A stretch of DNA of 64,000 bases, from positions 2,124,326,024 through 2,124,390,023 of the forward strand of contig OY728122.1 of assembly GCA_963277665.1 (NCBI GenBank), given 5' to 3'. The notes beneath the pieces are model-generated. The model was given only the letters and a program-made list of their open reading frames with translations, was not told where the DNA came from and did no database searches. This DNA is from Viscum album. Lineage: Eukaryota > Streptophyta > Magnoliopsida > Santalales > Viscaceae. Below are positions 11,506 through 23,329 of this stretch, in pieces. A program made the translations under genes and the position numbers. The stretch's first letter is position 1. Every line of letters begins with the position of its first letter.

Positions 11506-13190
11506 GTGGATGCTAACTCTGAAGGTTATGAAACCAAAAGATATCCATATTTTAATGGTCAAAACTATGCTCTGTGGAAAATAAAAATGAAAATCCACCT
11601 TGAAAGCATGAGTTTTGATATTTGGGGATCTATTAATGATAAATATAAAAAAACCAAAACTACTTGAAAATAATGGGATTATCCCACAAAATATTCTTAT
11701 AATTATAATTGTAAATCTTTGAACACATTATTTTTATGCTTTAGGATAGGATGAATTTAATAGAATATCATCTTGTGATATTGCTTATCAAATATGGTAT
11801 ACACTTTTTGGTATAATGATGGAACTTATAATGTTTTGAAAATGATGCTAAATATATATAATATTAGGTTTGATACTTAATAAATATAACCCAATGAATC
11901 AATCTCTAGCATGTATTTTAGGTTTATTAAAATTATAATCACTATGATTTCTGATGAAAAAATGATGACATGAAAAGATCAAGCGATGAAGACCATGAGA
12001 TACCTACCATATTGATGGATACATACTTTATTCTCTATTTAATAATAATGAGACATCAAAAAATAAATATTCCATATATTAATTAGAAATATGATGACAT
12101 AAAAATAAGAACTTACAGTGAACAATGAAGAGGATGAATTGAAAATTGAGTCCGTTGACTTTAAATCTCCACAGTTGAAAGCAAAATAAGTTGTCAAACC
12201 AGAAAAATAAAGTGGAAGTGAAGATGATATTGATAGTGATATAGAAATGGATCGGTTATCCAAAATATTTAAAAAGTTTTAAAAAGAAAATACATTCTTT
12301 CAGATGTCAAATTATAGAGGAAAGTATGATAAATGATGGAATTGGAGGAAATATTGGAAAAAGTACGATTCTTCAAATGAAATTATCTGATATAAATTTA
12401 AAAGAAAAAGACACATAAAATATGAATGTACCAAGATTATGTATAAACACATATATGAGGATAATAATAAGAGAACCAAGATTGAAATAAATTCCACTTG
12501 GAGTGAATATGATGATAGCTCCAATAAATGACTCTAGTTGGGAAGAAACTAATGAAAAATAACATTTATACTTTATGGATAATGCTTCCAATGTACCATG
12601 TACTTATTATATTAATATTTCCAATGACTATGAAATGTATAATAAATAATTAGAAGAGTAATGTGCTATTCCAGAATACACCAAGAATGAGATTTAAATT
12701 AAATATAATTGTATGAAAAGGAATCACATGTTATGTGCTGTATATAGGTCTTCTCTTAATATAGAAAAATAAAAGAATTGTAATCTTATTAAGAGAAATA
12801 AATTATCTTAAATTGGTAAATTAACAACTCAAAAAGGATTTAGAAAAAAAATTTCACTATAAAAAATCATTTAATATCATTTTGAGAGGAAAAAATATCC
12901 AAAAAACAAATCTGGAATATGGTATGCTTTTGGACAGTAAGGGAATCCTTAAAAAAATTATTTCATTCCTAGTTCCAAATAAAAGACTCTAATTTCTTAG
13001 AAAACTAATGTATTTGGAAATAATTCTAATAATTTTGGTCCAAAAAGAATTTTTTTATCTAAATATATTAATTTTAATGGTAATAAGACTGTAAGAAAAT
13101 TATGTATTCTAAATATTGAATCACTAAACATTCTGGACTGAAGTAGATTTGGGTACCAAAATTAATTTTCATTTAATTGATTTAAAGAAA
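11506..13190 (+). pseudogene. Gag remnant, SIRE-like copia
   Basis: The frame opens at a GTG (probably a decayed ATG) with DANSEGYETKRYPYFNG, then QNYALWKIKMKIHLESMS and FDIWGSINDKY. This is the start of the UBN2-type copia gag domain, which forms the capsid of the particle. A TGA ends the first run after about 54 codons. Later pieces include SSCDIAYQIWYTL near 11770. A worn nucleocapsid knuckle, CMKRNHMLC, lies near 12705. Many stops and frameshifts; non-functional. Confidence 0.8.
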
Positions 13191-13700
13191 AATGATTGAT
13201 GAGATCAAGTAAAAATTTATGGTATATGGATAGTGGATGTTCCATACATGTAACTGAAGACTATTCAAGCATTAAGAATCCTTTAAAATTGAATGGCATA
13301 CATGTAACTTTTTGTGATAATGAAAAATGGAAGATTATTGGACTTGGAAAAATTGGTATCTCTGAATTTTTATTTATTTAAAAAATTTATTTTTTGATAG
13401 TTTAAACTATAAAATTCCTTGTATTTCTCATTTATGTGATGATTATTTTAATTTCAAATTTGACAATAATTCTCGTAAGATTTATGATTCCAAGAATTCT
13501 TTGATATTTACCACTTTAAGGAATAATAATATTTATGACGTTAATTTAGGTTCCTTGATTTCTGAAAATATTTCTTATTTGAGTTTTTTTCATAGAGAAT
13601 CTTGGTTGAGGCATAGGAGACTAGAACACCACAATATATACTCACGTACAAAGCTAAATAAAAATGGTTTAGTCAAGGATCTACCTAAGATATAATTTTC
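13191..13700 (+). pseudogene. Protease and pre-integrase remnant, SIRE-like copia
   Basis: 13196-13381 reads LWYMDSGCSIHVTEDYSS, a retropepsin active site (DSG), followed by a VTFCDNEKWKIIGLGKIG segment typical of copia proteases. 13501-13695 holds SWLRHRRLEHHNIYSRTKLN, the GAG-pre-integrase domain containing the His part of the zinc-binding region. A frameshift near 13385 separates them. Together they cleaved Gag-Pol and began the integrase. Confidence 0.88.
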
Positions 13701-14480
13701 TAATAAAAAGTGTGAAATCCATATCATAAGGGAAAGTAATAAAAAATATATTTCAAAATAAAGTAACAGGTATCTACCTCTCAACCACTAGAACTGGTTT
13801 ATATATATTTATTTGTACCATCTAGAGTTTATATTTTAGCCAAAAAACACTATATATATTTCATTTTTGATGATTATTCAAGATGTACATGGGTATTTTT
13901 CCTTGATTATAAAAGTGAAGCTTCTTCATAATTTGTAAAATATGAACATTTAGTAGAAAACCTAAGTGGAAACACTATGAGAACTTTAATAAGTGGTCAT
14001 GGATGAGATTATGAGAATCAAGAATTTTAATCTCTCTAATTAAAATACTGATATACTCACAATTTAATTACAGTTAGAACCCCTGAAAATAATGGGTTTG
14101 TTGAAAATAGAAATAGGACCCTTCAAGAAAATTCATGAAATATACTTAGTAAATATAACCTAAAAGTTTACTTTTGGGATGAATATATAAATAAATCTTG
14201 TTATGTGATTAATTAAGTTCTTATTATAACTATATTTAAAAATAATCCATTTGAATTATATAATGGTAGAAAATGTAAAGTAAATTACTTTACAATTTTT
14301 GGATGTAGATTAAATATTTTAAATACAAAGGATAATCTTGATTTTTTTACCTAAAATCTATGTAGGAATTTTTCTTGGTTATTTAAATAGAATTATAGTT
14401 TATAAAGTCTTTAACAAGAAATCAAAAGTTATGGAAGAAACTGCTCAAGTCATTTTTGATGATATAGATTTACATGAACT
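13701..14480 (+). pseudogene. Integrase remnant, SIRE-like copia
   Basis: Recognisable blocks in order are the YSRCTWVFFLDYKSEA strand of the RNase-H-like fold near 13880, TPENNGFVENRNRTLQE near 14085 (contains the catalytic Glu after an NGxVE-type motif), and NPFELYNGRK near 14240. Stops and frameshifts are frequent. The order is integrase before RT, as in Ty1/copia. Confidence 0.85.
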
Positions 14481-14759
14481 CAAACCTACTATAGAAAACC
14501 TTTAGGATGATATATCAAATATGAATATCAATAATAACTCTAACAACTCTGATATTTCTACTAAATCACATGATAAATTTCCTATTATAGATCATAAAAT
14601 TCTTACTAACCTAAATTAATACTTGGAGGAGATAGGTTCTTTAGTCCTTATAATCATTATAACCCTTAAGAACCGTCCCCTGGATTCTGTTGTATTAGAC
14701 CTAGATAGAAGAACTAAAACCAGAGCCTTACTTATAAACTAGGTTCAACATCAATCCTT
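14481..14759 (+). pseudogene. Linker between integrase and RT, SIRE-like copia
   Basis: An Asn/Ser-rich low-complexity frame (NMNINNNSNNSDIS near 14520), followed by a broken stretch. Such a hydrophilic linker before RVT_2 is normal for copia polyproteins. Confidence 0.6.
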
Positions 14760-15570
14760 TTTAACATAGCATAAAACCAAGAACATCAATGAAGTGATTG
14801 ATGATAAACATTGGGTAATTGTTATTCAAGAATAATTAAATTAGTTCGAAAGAAATAGATTCTTTGAATTAGTTGATGTACCTAAATAATACATAGCTAT
14901 TTGAACCAAGTGGGTATATAAGAATAATGTTGATGAATCTAGAATAATAATTAGAAACAAAGATATATTAGTTTCATAAGGATATAGTCAAGAATAATAT
15001 ATTATCAATAAAAAATCCTTTTCACTAGTAGCTAGAATTGAATCCATTGTAATACTATTTTCATATGTAGAACATATTAATTTCAAGTTATATCAATTGG
15101 ATTTAATAGTGAATTTCTAAATAGTTATATTATTGGGGATGTTTTTTTAGAGAAACCCCCTGGGTTTCAAAATCCTCATTTTCCAAATAATGTTTTTTAA
15201 TTAACTAAATATTTTTATGGTTTAAAGTAAAGTCCTAGTGCTTAGTATGATATAATCAACACTTTTATTTCATTAAATACTTTTACAAAAGGTGTTGATG
15301 AACCTATATTATTTATAAAATCAATTTAAAAGGATATTTTGTTAGTTAAAATATATGTTGATGATATTTTTTTGGATCATCTAAACATTCTTTGTGTGTT
15401 GAATATTCAGAATTAATGAAAAATGAATTTGGGTGAGCTAAAATTATTTCTTGGATTTTTTTAAAACATAGAAGAAATTATTTTAAATAAAATTAAATAC
15501 ACAAAGGATATTTTAAAATGTTTTAGTATACATAAAACTAATGGTAGTGATACTCTAATGAGTACAATCT
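14760..15570 (+). pseudogene. Reverse transcriptase (RVT_2) remnant, SIRE-like copia
   Basis: It begins with NEVIDDKHWVIVIQE near 14790, followed by RNRFFELVDVP and TKWVYKNNVDES. The catalytic box KIYVDDIFF is intact at 15346-15371. It is followed by the copia-typical ELMKNEF and a LKLFLGFF-like strand near 15440. Several TAG/TAA stops and frameshifts make it non-functional. Confidence 0.9.
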
Positions 15571-15599
15571 GTATGTTATATCTGTATAGAACTAGAAAT

Positions 15600-16226
15600 A
15601 CAATTGACCAAACTACTTATAGAGAATGATTGGAAGTTTAATATACTTAACTGATAGACAACCAAATATTATGTTTGGTGTGTGTACGTGTGCCCATTTT
15701 CAAGAAAAACCATAATAATATCATTTAAATAATGTTAATATTTTTTTAAATATCTTAAAAATAAAACATATTTTGAATTTTATTTCTTTAGGGTTTTTGA
15801 ATTTGAATTAGTTAGTTATTATGAGGACGATTTTTTATGGTTGTAAGTTATATAGGAAAAGAACCTTTGGAAAATGTAATATTTTGGGAAAGTCTCTAAT
15901 TTCACGGTGTATTAAGAAACCAAAATCTGTTACATTATCTACTATCAAAGTTGAGTATATAGGTGTAGATAGTTGTTGATCACAAATTCTATGGATGAAA
16001 CACACTTTACTATACTATGGTCATTAATTTTGATATGCCCCCTATAAATTGTGACAACAGAAGTGCTATTAATATTTCTAAAAATATTGTGTCTCATTCT
16101 ATGTAAATCCATATTTATACAATACATCACTTTTTTGAGAGACCATTTTGAAAAATGAGATATTACTCTTGAGTTCATTGTCACTAAAATTCATCTTGCT
16201 GATATATTTACAAATCATTTTAATAT
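15600..16226 (+). pseudogene. RNase H remnant, SIRE-like copia (5' part)
   Basis: Fragments of the copia RNase H include a GSLIYLT-like start near 15628 and KIHLADIFTNHFNI at 16182-16226, the conserved ADIFTKxL-like tail. The reading frame breaks off at 16226 because the Tat element entered here. It resumes without a frame change at 41574 after the duplicated AATAT, giving ERINYIKHKLGM, the normal end of copia pol. Confidence 0.87.
16222..16226. repeat. Target-site duplication, left copy (AATAT)
   Basis: AATAT flanks the Tat element at 16222-16226 and 41574-41578. Removing the element and one copy restores the uninterrupted copia frame, which confirms both boundaries. Confidence 0.88.
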
Positions 16227-17350
16227 TGTTTCCGACGCTTTCCGCCGGGGTGCACGTGCATCCATCATGCAGGGGGAGGACGCGCGGCTTGTTGCCTTGC
16301 ATTCCTTCTTTCCAAAGGCAGGTGGCATTCGCTCCTTATTCAGGGACGTCTGCTCCTTAATCAAAACTGGGATGATGGGATGTCGGTTCTTCCTTCCGTC
16401 GATTCCTCCTCGGAGCTCATCACCTATTCTGGGTCTCCCTCATAGATTTAATACGTATTCGTGAACCTTGTTCCCGGTGCCATATTTTCATGGGCACCAG
16501 TTAATTATGTTGCTTCCGTCGAGATGCTCCAAGGGGTCTGGTCGGGGCAGCAACCTTCGGTGAGGAGAATGGTCACGCTGGGGTGTCGTTGGCGCACCTT
16601 GACACTGGGGGATTGGCATGTCTGTCTTATGTCCCTTATTATAGGGCTTCTCGAGGGTGCAGAAGCCCGAGGAATCCCCCATCAAACACAGGGAATCATG
16701 TGCCATCTGATGTTTTCCTCAGCTTCCCATGTTTAGCACAGGGTATTCCATGAGTTTAACGTCTGGCGGAGAGGGATCGGACTGATCAGAACACTAAGAG
16801 TGGATCAGATTGAAGGACCACCTAGGGGGAACACCGATATTGGGGCCATCACATGGGCGGCTTCCCGGATACTGTGGAGTGGAATGAGGTGGCATGATCC
16901 CACCGGGATGTGGCGGCCCAGGTAACGATCAGGATGGGTGATGGAGTGAATAGGGGCTTGAACCTCATGGAGGCTTCCTACATATCCCAATGGTAGGGAA
17001 TCAAAGTCCGCATAGTTCGGTGATACGGTGGGACACCTGATGAGGCAACCCATGAGAATGAATGCATGGATTGGATCCTGGAAGAAGTAAGACCTCTGGG
17101 CTAGGGAATGAGCTTCCTGAGGCACGTGGGCTCGAGGGAGATGTCAGGATGAGACGTGGGTGTTGGATATGGGGCTTATTCTCTGAGGCGGCCCATGATG
17201 GTGGATATAGGGCTTACGCTCTGAGGGGGCCCATAATGGTGGTTGTGAACTGACGCGGAGGGGTCGAAACAACTGAGTGATGGGCTTGAACTTCGTGGAT
17301 GCTTCCTACATACCATGCGTTAGCACGGATCAAATTCCACATAGTTCGGG

Positions 17351-17470
17351 GCATACAATTTAACGTCATGCGGGATGAGGGCATACAGTTTAACGTCATG
17401 CGGGACGAGGGCATACAATTTAATGCCATGCGGGACGAGGGCATACATTTTAACGTCATGCGGGATGAGG
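17351..17470 (+). repeat. 30-bp tandem repeat, four units, in Tat 3' LTR
   Basis: Four head-to-tail 30-base units of the form GCATACAATTTAACGTCATG followed by CGGGATGAGG, each with one to three differences. The right LTR has only two units (40017-40076), so copy number changed after insertion or during replication. The core TTTAACGTCATG recurs elsewhere in the element. Confidence 0.95.
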
Positions 17471-18837
17471 GCATGGGGATTACACTCTGAGGTGGACCAT
17501 AGGAGGATTTCATGGTCGATCCTCACTCTAAGCCCACGTGAGTCATGCTCGGTGTGAGAAATAAGAGGCAGTAGGGACCAGACGATCACGTCGCGAAAGG
17601 TTGCGTCCGTGAGAAGTGGAGAGGGGCTTACGCGTTGAGCGGCCCAAAGAGGAAACATGGGATTACGCATGGTTAGCAGCCCTTAGTGCTGAGGCTTACT
17701 CCAGGATGGAGGCCCATGGTGCGACAAAGCACAGAGGGAGAGGGACTTGGGACCGAACAAAGGAGATGCCTCGTTCCCAATCACGCCCTCCACCGGATTT
17801 GGCAGTGGAGAAGTATAGAGGTGCATGGGTGCAACCTTCCGCAGGAGGGACTAGGGGCTTACGCTCTAAGGAATCCCTTCCCCCGTGGAAAAACGCCACT
17901 CAAATAAATCACCCCCCTATAAGGGATGACCCCGACATCCCCGTGGAGACGAGCGGGCGGAGAGCATATCCGAGCCGGGGGGACCCTGCGTGTGAGGCAC
18001 AGGGTCAGATCACAATTTAATGTTATGTGTTGAGGACGAGGTTCTTGGCAGTTTGACGTCCTATAGCTCAGAAGAGGTGGGTTCACTCCACACCCCTAGG
18101 GCTTACATGCCCAACACCCTCTACCCATTGTGGGAGGGAAGGAATCAGCAAGGCCGTAGTGAAGGGGGGCCGCAGGGTGAACCATTGAGGGGTCCACGTT
18201 AGCGTAGCTATGCAAAGAAGCAATAGCTGTTAGAGTGCCTATGTGAAGAAGCATTAGGAAAAGCAACGTAACAGGAAACACCACCCAAGGGACCTTGAGG
18301 TTACTTCGTACGAGCCTGGAAGGCCGTACAGGAGAACAACGCATGGCGTGCATGCCCAGTATGGAAGACACTGGGCACCGGTGCAGAGAGGGACCCAGGG
18401 GGCGTCAAGGTGAGGGGTCCTGGGTTTTGCGCGCAAAGAGAAGGTTTTCATAGAAAAAACCGAGATGGCGTGCAATTGTTTCATAAGGATTGCGTGTGGC
18501 TAGGGGATTGTGCGCAAAGGGCTTGGATTGCACACAGGGGCACTGGACGATCCCTAAGGTATGAAAAAACCTAACAAAGGGGTTGTGTGCAATTTGGAAG
18601 GGATTGCGCGCAATTGGAGGGGTTTGCGCACAAGGGGAAGGATTGCGGCAAAGGAAGAACCCAAAGGAGTTGGAAAATTCACTTAAACTAGTGGGGTTGC
18701 GCACAAAGGCGAACCCCGGGGCAAGGTTGCGTGAAAAGGGGTATTACCTAGATGTCATATTGCACGCGCGAGAGTCTGAATTGCGCGCATGGGAGCTGCT
18801 CCGAATTCCTCAACCCAGAAATGGTTAGAGTCGCCTT

Positions 18838-18847
18838 CTATTTATAG
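18838..18847 (-). promoter_or_regulatory. TATA box in Tat 3' LTR (minus strand)
   Basis: The minus strand reads CTATAAATAGAAGG. The identical box is in the 5' LTR at 41273-41282, supporting a Pol II promoter that transcribes gag-pol leftward. It implies a short U3 (about 290 bp) and an R-U5 of more than 2 kb. Confidence 0.75.
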
Positions 18848-19138
18848 GCCTCCACCGTCACGGAATCTGGGTGGCGTGCGAAATCTTCTGCCCCAGGACC
18901 AATCGGTGCACAAGGTCTCCCCGCGTGGAACTGGGCGCGCAAAATTGTGCGCCGTGCCAGTTCTTTTTCGTGAATCCTGTGAGTCCTTCGTGCGAACAAA
19001 ATTTTTCCACGCGAGTACCCTTTAATTTTGCGCTCCACTTCCAGGTCCCCCAGACCGGGCCTCTGAGTCCAAATATGACTTCGCTTCGTCAGTTTGAAAC
19101 TTCCTCTAGGTGTTATGAACTTTTTTTCGGCATCTAAA

Positions 19139-19152
19139 AATTCCCCCCTTGG
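19139..19152 (-). other. Polypurine tract of Tat element
   Basis: Immediately right of the 3' LTR the minus strand reads CCAAGGGGGGAATT. A purine run directly before the 3' LTR primes plus-strand DNA synthesis in LTR retrotransposons. Confidence 0.8.
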
Positions 19153-19318
19153 AATGGGATTAGCGAGAGGTCACAACGATTAGATTCTAAGGGAAATGCC
19201 GAAACGCCGAAGTGGCGGATCTCCTAGGAACTTTGCGCGCAAAAATCCGTTGGGGCGCACAAAACTCCGGATCGGTATAGAATTTTCTTTCCGCGCGGCA
19301 CGAAACCATGACCTTGCC

Positions 19319-19326
19319 TATAAAAG
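19319..19326 (+). promoter_or_regulatory. TATA box of the antisense gene
   Basis: TATAAAAG in the context GCCTATAAAAGGGGCGC, a near-consensus plant TATA box on the plus strand, outside the LTR and 323 bases before the likely start codon at 19642. It points away from the LTR promoter. The flanking 19200-19600 is rich in GCGC(A)CAA motifs. Confidence 0.65.
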
Positions 19327-22099
19327 GGGCGCTGGGTCCGAGGTTCCGTACTCAAGCTTTTCTGCATGATTGGCTCAACGCTCTCATGTGCGAAATTTCT
19401 TCCGCGGCTGCGTGTAAAAATTATTTGGAAGCGCGTAATTCCTTCCGAATTTCAGCCACATTTGCGTGAAAACTCGGGGTATTGCACGCCAACGGTTCTG
19501 ATTGCACGCCCAACTCCTGGATTTCATGCAAGACTCTTTGATTTCGCGCACCTCATCCTGATTCCGCGCACCACTCAAAATTTTCGAGATGGCCGCAAAC
19601 CAAGTCTATGGGGGGGGGGAGCCGCTGATCGTAGAGCTGAAATGGCGGCGAATGAGGAGTTTTATGGCGCCAAGGTGGTCGTTTCCAACAAACTAACCTT
19701 GTTCAATCTACTGACTCCCACCGAGAATGAGTATCCCTTATCTTACAACCTCCCGCTCTGGAACTTTGGCATCCTGGAGGAGGTTCCCCTGCCGGGCTTT
19801 GAGGTGGACACGCCGCAGTCATGGGTGACCCGGGAGGATGAGCTTCCCCACTACAACATCACCAACAACAGCCATCCTACCAGGGAAACCAGGCACATGG
19901 ACGTATATGTCTTGAACCTGAGGACCAAAACCATTACTGGGGATGAGCCTGTCGTAGAGAATTATCTGGCCCTCTATGCAAGCACGTTCCGCCAGAGCAT
20001 CACGGATGACACTAAGGGCTGGCTGAAAGATTGGGACCTGTAGTCTAGGGGAAAATTTACCAGTGAGTGGGCCTAGGCGTTCTGGGTTCACCATACTTGT
20101 GACCAATTTGGGGCCAAGATTCGGCATATTGGCATGTTCGAGGTGGTATGGACGTCGCAATTCCACTTCCACCGTCAACCATAGCTCGGGCTGGAGCTAT
20201 TCACCCGATGGTCCCCTGATACCAACACATTCCACCATCACCATGGGGATGTTGGCATCAGCCTCTGGGACATTCACTGCATCAGAGGTATCCCACTGGA
20301 GGGCTACCAATATGATGGGTTCGTTCCTCCAATGAACACCTGGGAAGACAGGTCGCGGACCCCCATGCTGACATGGCACCTGATGGACCTGGCCAAAGAG
20401 AGGCTAGGGGTCACGGAATTCCAGAAAGACATTGCCTATAAGAACTAGTTCAACGAGTTCCTGGAGAAGGACTCGGCAGTCAAGATGCCGGGACGGGGAA
20501 AATGGTGCCCAACCGCGGGCCCAGAGGAGCAGGAATGGGTCATACTGGAGGGTCCTGGAGATGGGGCACTACCAATCATGGGGATACCATTTCATCGAGG
20601 CCTGGGACCTGAACTTTCAGTACGTCGGGTTCCTTGCCGCCTTCCTGAGCAGGTGGCTCCTGCCGGTACGGGACGCAAGGATGGGCGTCCGTCCAGAAAC
20701 ACTGGTGATGGCGGGCACCATGGACACCAACAAAAGGTTCAATTTAGGGTTACCCAATCTGGCCAAGCTGTATGAAATTCTGGGACACATCTCACGAGGG
20801 GGGTCGCCTCAGAGGGTATGTGGCCCCTTCCAGATCTTCCACGGCTGGGTGGATGCTCATCTCAGTGGGTATACTTTCCCGAATTCCATCCATCCTCTGG
20901 GCAACGGCCTCCGACCGTCTCTGATGAACATCGTCGGGGTGGCGCCGATGATGCTCAATGAGGAGGGCGTAAGGATCCGAATTGGTAACCATACCAATTT
21001 CAACTTCAGCTCGTTCCCCACCTCGATCGGCCAGATGGTGGACAATGGGAGAGGCTCACTAGAGTAGCAAGAGTATTTTCAGAGCATCCGGGGTGGGGTG
21101 CTCATGGCTCGGATCGACGGGAAGGTGATCTGTGAGCCTTACGTGCCATCCCGATTCGCCAGGTAATTCGGGTGCCTCTAAAGGATGCCGAAGAAGGTAT
21201 TCACGGATATCTGGGAGGAGAAGAATCCCTGCGTTTTGCACCAGATGTGGTTGATGTTCACCACTTTCGGCTCTGGCGACGTTATCACCTTTCCTCCCAC
21301 CGGGGTCGATGCTGGCCTAGCAACTGAGTATGCCGAGAATTGGACCATTTCATACCCTGAGGGGCTTTTACGCAAGCGAGTCCGGTAACTCATGACCACC
21401 CGTATGGAAACTGGGCAATGGGGGAGCAGGCAAGGTGCTACGAGAAGGGGGGAACCAGGGGCGCACCAGGTAGCGAGGCCTGTGTAGGCTGGGACTTCAG
21501 CAGCGGGGACATCACACGGTGCCGCCGTGACCACGTTGCCCAGAGGGGGGTAACACGAGGCGGCCAGGGAGCTGCACAGGAAGCAGATAAGATACCCGCT
21601 CGAACCTTCCCACGATGAAATCTTTCCGGAATTATGGTCAGCCTAGATGACCCTGCGGCAATCACTAAGCGTTGAATCCATCTGGAAGAAGATAATGCAG
21701 AATGTGATCCAGCTGCCAGAGGTCGGGCTCATTCGAGTTACCGACAGAGTAAAATTCCATCGGCGACATGCCTATCTGATGGGCATGCACACATACATGC
21801 ACCAAAGGGGTTGGCGTGCAAAGCCACCTTTCCTAGTGAAAGTGATGCTCGTCCAAGAGCATGATCCGGAAGTGATGCCGCCGGGAGAAGGTGACAATGA
21901 TGATGAGTCGGAGGGAGTGGAGGAGACCGGAGAAGATGAATGCGAAGGAGAAGATGAATGCGAAGGATAAGATGAAGGAGAAGGTGTGGGAGAAGGAGAA
22001 CACAAAGGTGAGGGGTCGTAGGGGGCGGCCCACCATGGGAACTTGCTGGAGAGTGGTGAGATTGTCGGCTCCGACATGGAGATAACCGAACTGCTCGAG

Positions 22100-22179
22100 G
22101 TCCGTCTCTATCCTTATTCATCTTCCTTCTTCATCCATTTTATTCTGAAATTTCTAACCCATCTCTCTATCTCACTCAG
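22100..22179 (+). other. Intron 1 of antisense gene
   Basis: 80 bases, GT..AG, phase 0 (CTCGAG|gtccgt ... ctcactcag|GAGCAC). The sequence changes abruptly from purine-rich coding to T/C-rich and holds a branch-site-like TTCTAACCC about 20 bases before the acceptor. Removing it keeps one reading frame across the junction. Confidence 0.75.
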
Positions 22180-22348
22180 GAGCACCTAGGTGTTTATCAG
22201 GCATCCCCACTAGAGGAGGGAGGAGAGAAACTGGTGGGATAGGATGGGGCTTCGACACCCATCATTGAACTAACCAGTGTCGAGGGGTCTCCTATTATGA
22301 CAGCTCCTGTAGCGGCCAGAACACTGGAGGCCGACGCTCTGGGTTCCT

Positions 22349-22418
22349 GTAAGTCCCATGTTTCACTACTGGTTCTTGTTATCAAAGATCCCAACTAATT
22401 AGGGTGCGTCTTGCGCAG
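22349..22418 (+). other. Intron 2 of antisense gene
   Basis: 70 bases with a perfect GTAAGT donor and a TTGCGCAG acceptor; branch-site-like AACTAATTA lies about 25 bases upstream of the acceptor. Phase 1: removing it joins T|TG into Leu and continues the same frame into exon 3. Confidence 0.8.
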
Positions 22419-23329
22419 TGATCTCGACATTGAAGGCTCGTCGGGCTGCTGAGCCTGGGCCATCCGTGAGCGAACCAGCGGCGGGTATACCACCTCATCC
22501 GGAACATGCTTCCTACACTGAGTCATCCCCAACCATTGGTGAGATGGGGGCGGCAGCCATCAGTGACGCTGTCATTGGAGCAGGGCCGGAAGCTGACGGA
22601 GGCACCGTCGCTATCGGGGTGAGAGAGGAAGATCGCCCGGACGTCGAGGATCCTATTCCTAATGAAGACATTCCTGAGGCAGACCCTACTGTCGACCTGC
22701 TGGATGCCTTTCCTGCATACCGGACCGCTGATCCCGAGGAGGTAGATGACTCAGACTGAGAAGCGGCCGAGGAGAGCTGGATGACACAACGCAAAGGGTG
22801 GAAGGTTATCTAGCGCTTTCTCAGGAAGCCCCAGTCGGATTGGATGAGGCAGATGGGATCACTCCAGACCTGGCTGCGATTCCTGTGCGCCGGAGGGGCT
22901 GACGCTCAACTCCTTCATTTGACGGTCCGTGATTATATGGCTGAGAAGATACACGAGAGCAGCCGGCGCACCGACGTTGCCCAGTGTCGGGAAAGATCGG
23001 CGAGCACCCAAGCGTTTCTGAGGGCGGAGCAGGAGGTCCGACGCCTCGAAGGGCAGGCGACAGAGAAGGAGGTCTTCATTGAAACGTGCTCTGAGCTCGT
23101 GGAGCAACTGGTGACCCAACTGGCTGATTCCCAAGAACAATTGGTGGAGGCGAGTCACCAGATGACTGTACTTCAAACCGAGCAGGCGCGACCACAAGCT
23201 AGGGTTGGCGAGCTGCGATCTGTGGCTGCTAATGAAGAGAGAGTCTTAAATGAGCGAGAAGCAGTCCTGGAGGCTACCAGCCAAAGGGTAGTAGCACTGG
23301 AAAGATCAATCCAACATTCTGATCCTTAA

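Larger units (their letters stand above)
16227..19138 (-). repeat. 3' LTR of Tat element (left copy)
   Basis: Starts TGTTTCCGACGCTTTC and aligns over its length with 38893-41573, ending in the shared TCTAAA. It is larger than the right copy mainly through extra units of a 30-bp tandem repeat and a GTTCTTGGCAG-containing segment near 18040. The open frames in it (for example 17616-18020) have no partners in the other LTR and are not genes. It carries a minus-strand TATA box at 18838. Confidence 0.92.
19642..23329 (+). pseudogene. Antisense gene of Tat element: plant-mobile-domain-like protein, three exons
   Basis: Exons 19642-22099, 22180-22348 and 22419-23329, about 1180 codons. The start ATG at 19642 (MAANEEFYGAKVVV) follows the TATA box at 19319. 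An upstream in-frame ATG at 19366 is less likely because its translation has no conserved look. Exon 1 contains WNFGILEEVPLPGF, then HFIEAWDLNFQYVGFLAAFL near 20590, MAGTMDTNKRFNL near 20710, and EPYVPSRFAR followed after a stop by FGCL and RMP near 21135-21190. This last layout is typical of the end of plant mobile domain (PMD) proteins. An acidic DDESEGVEETGEDECEGEDE tract follows near 21900. Exon 3 ends in a long coiled coil (EQEVRRLEGQATEKEV to RVVALERSIQ). PMD proteins occur both as MAIN/MAIL host genes and inside transposons. The copy is broken by about 10 stops (mostly TAG) and one frameshift between about 20500 and 20560. The role in the element is unknown. Confidence 0.75.

Noticed and set aside
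17351..17470. Regular direct repeats resembling a CRISPR array
   Set aside because: Units are contiguous without unique spacers and the genome is a plant; it is a tandem repeat.
17214..17670. Repetitive protein-like frames such as (MPSSRMTLNC)n
   Set aside because: The 30-bp repeat is a multiple of three, so every frame repeats; it is a tandem DNA repeat, not a gene.
16148..19137. Many open frames of 60-134 codons in the left Tat LTR
   Set aside because: High GC lowers stop frequency. The corresponding frames in the right LTR have different lengths and shifted phases, so none is conserved.
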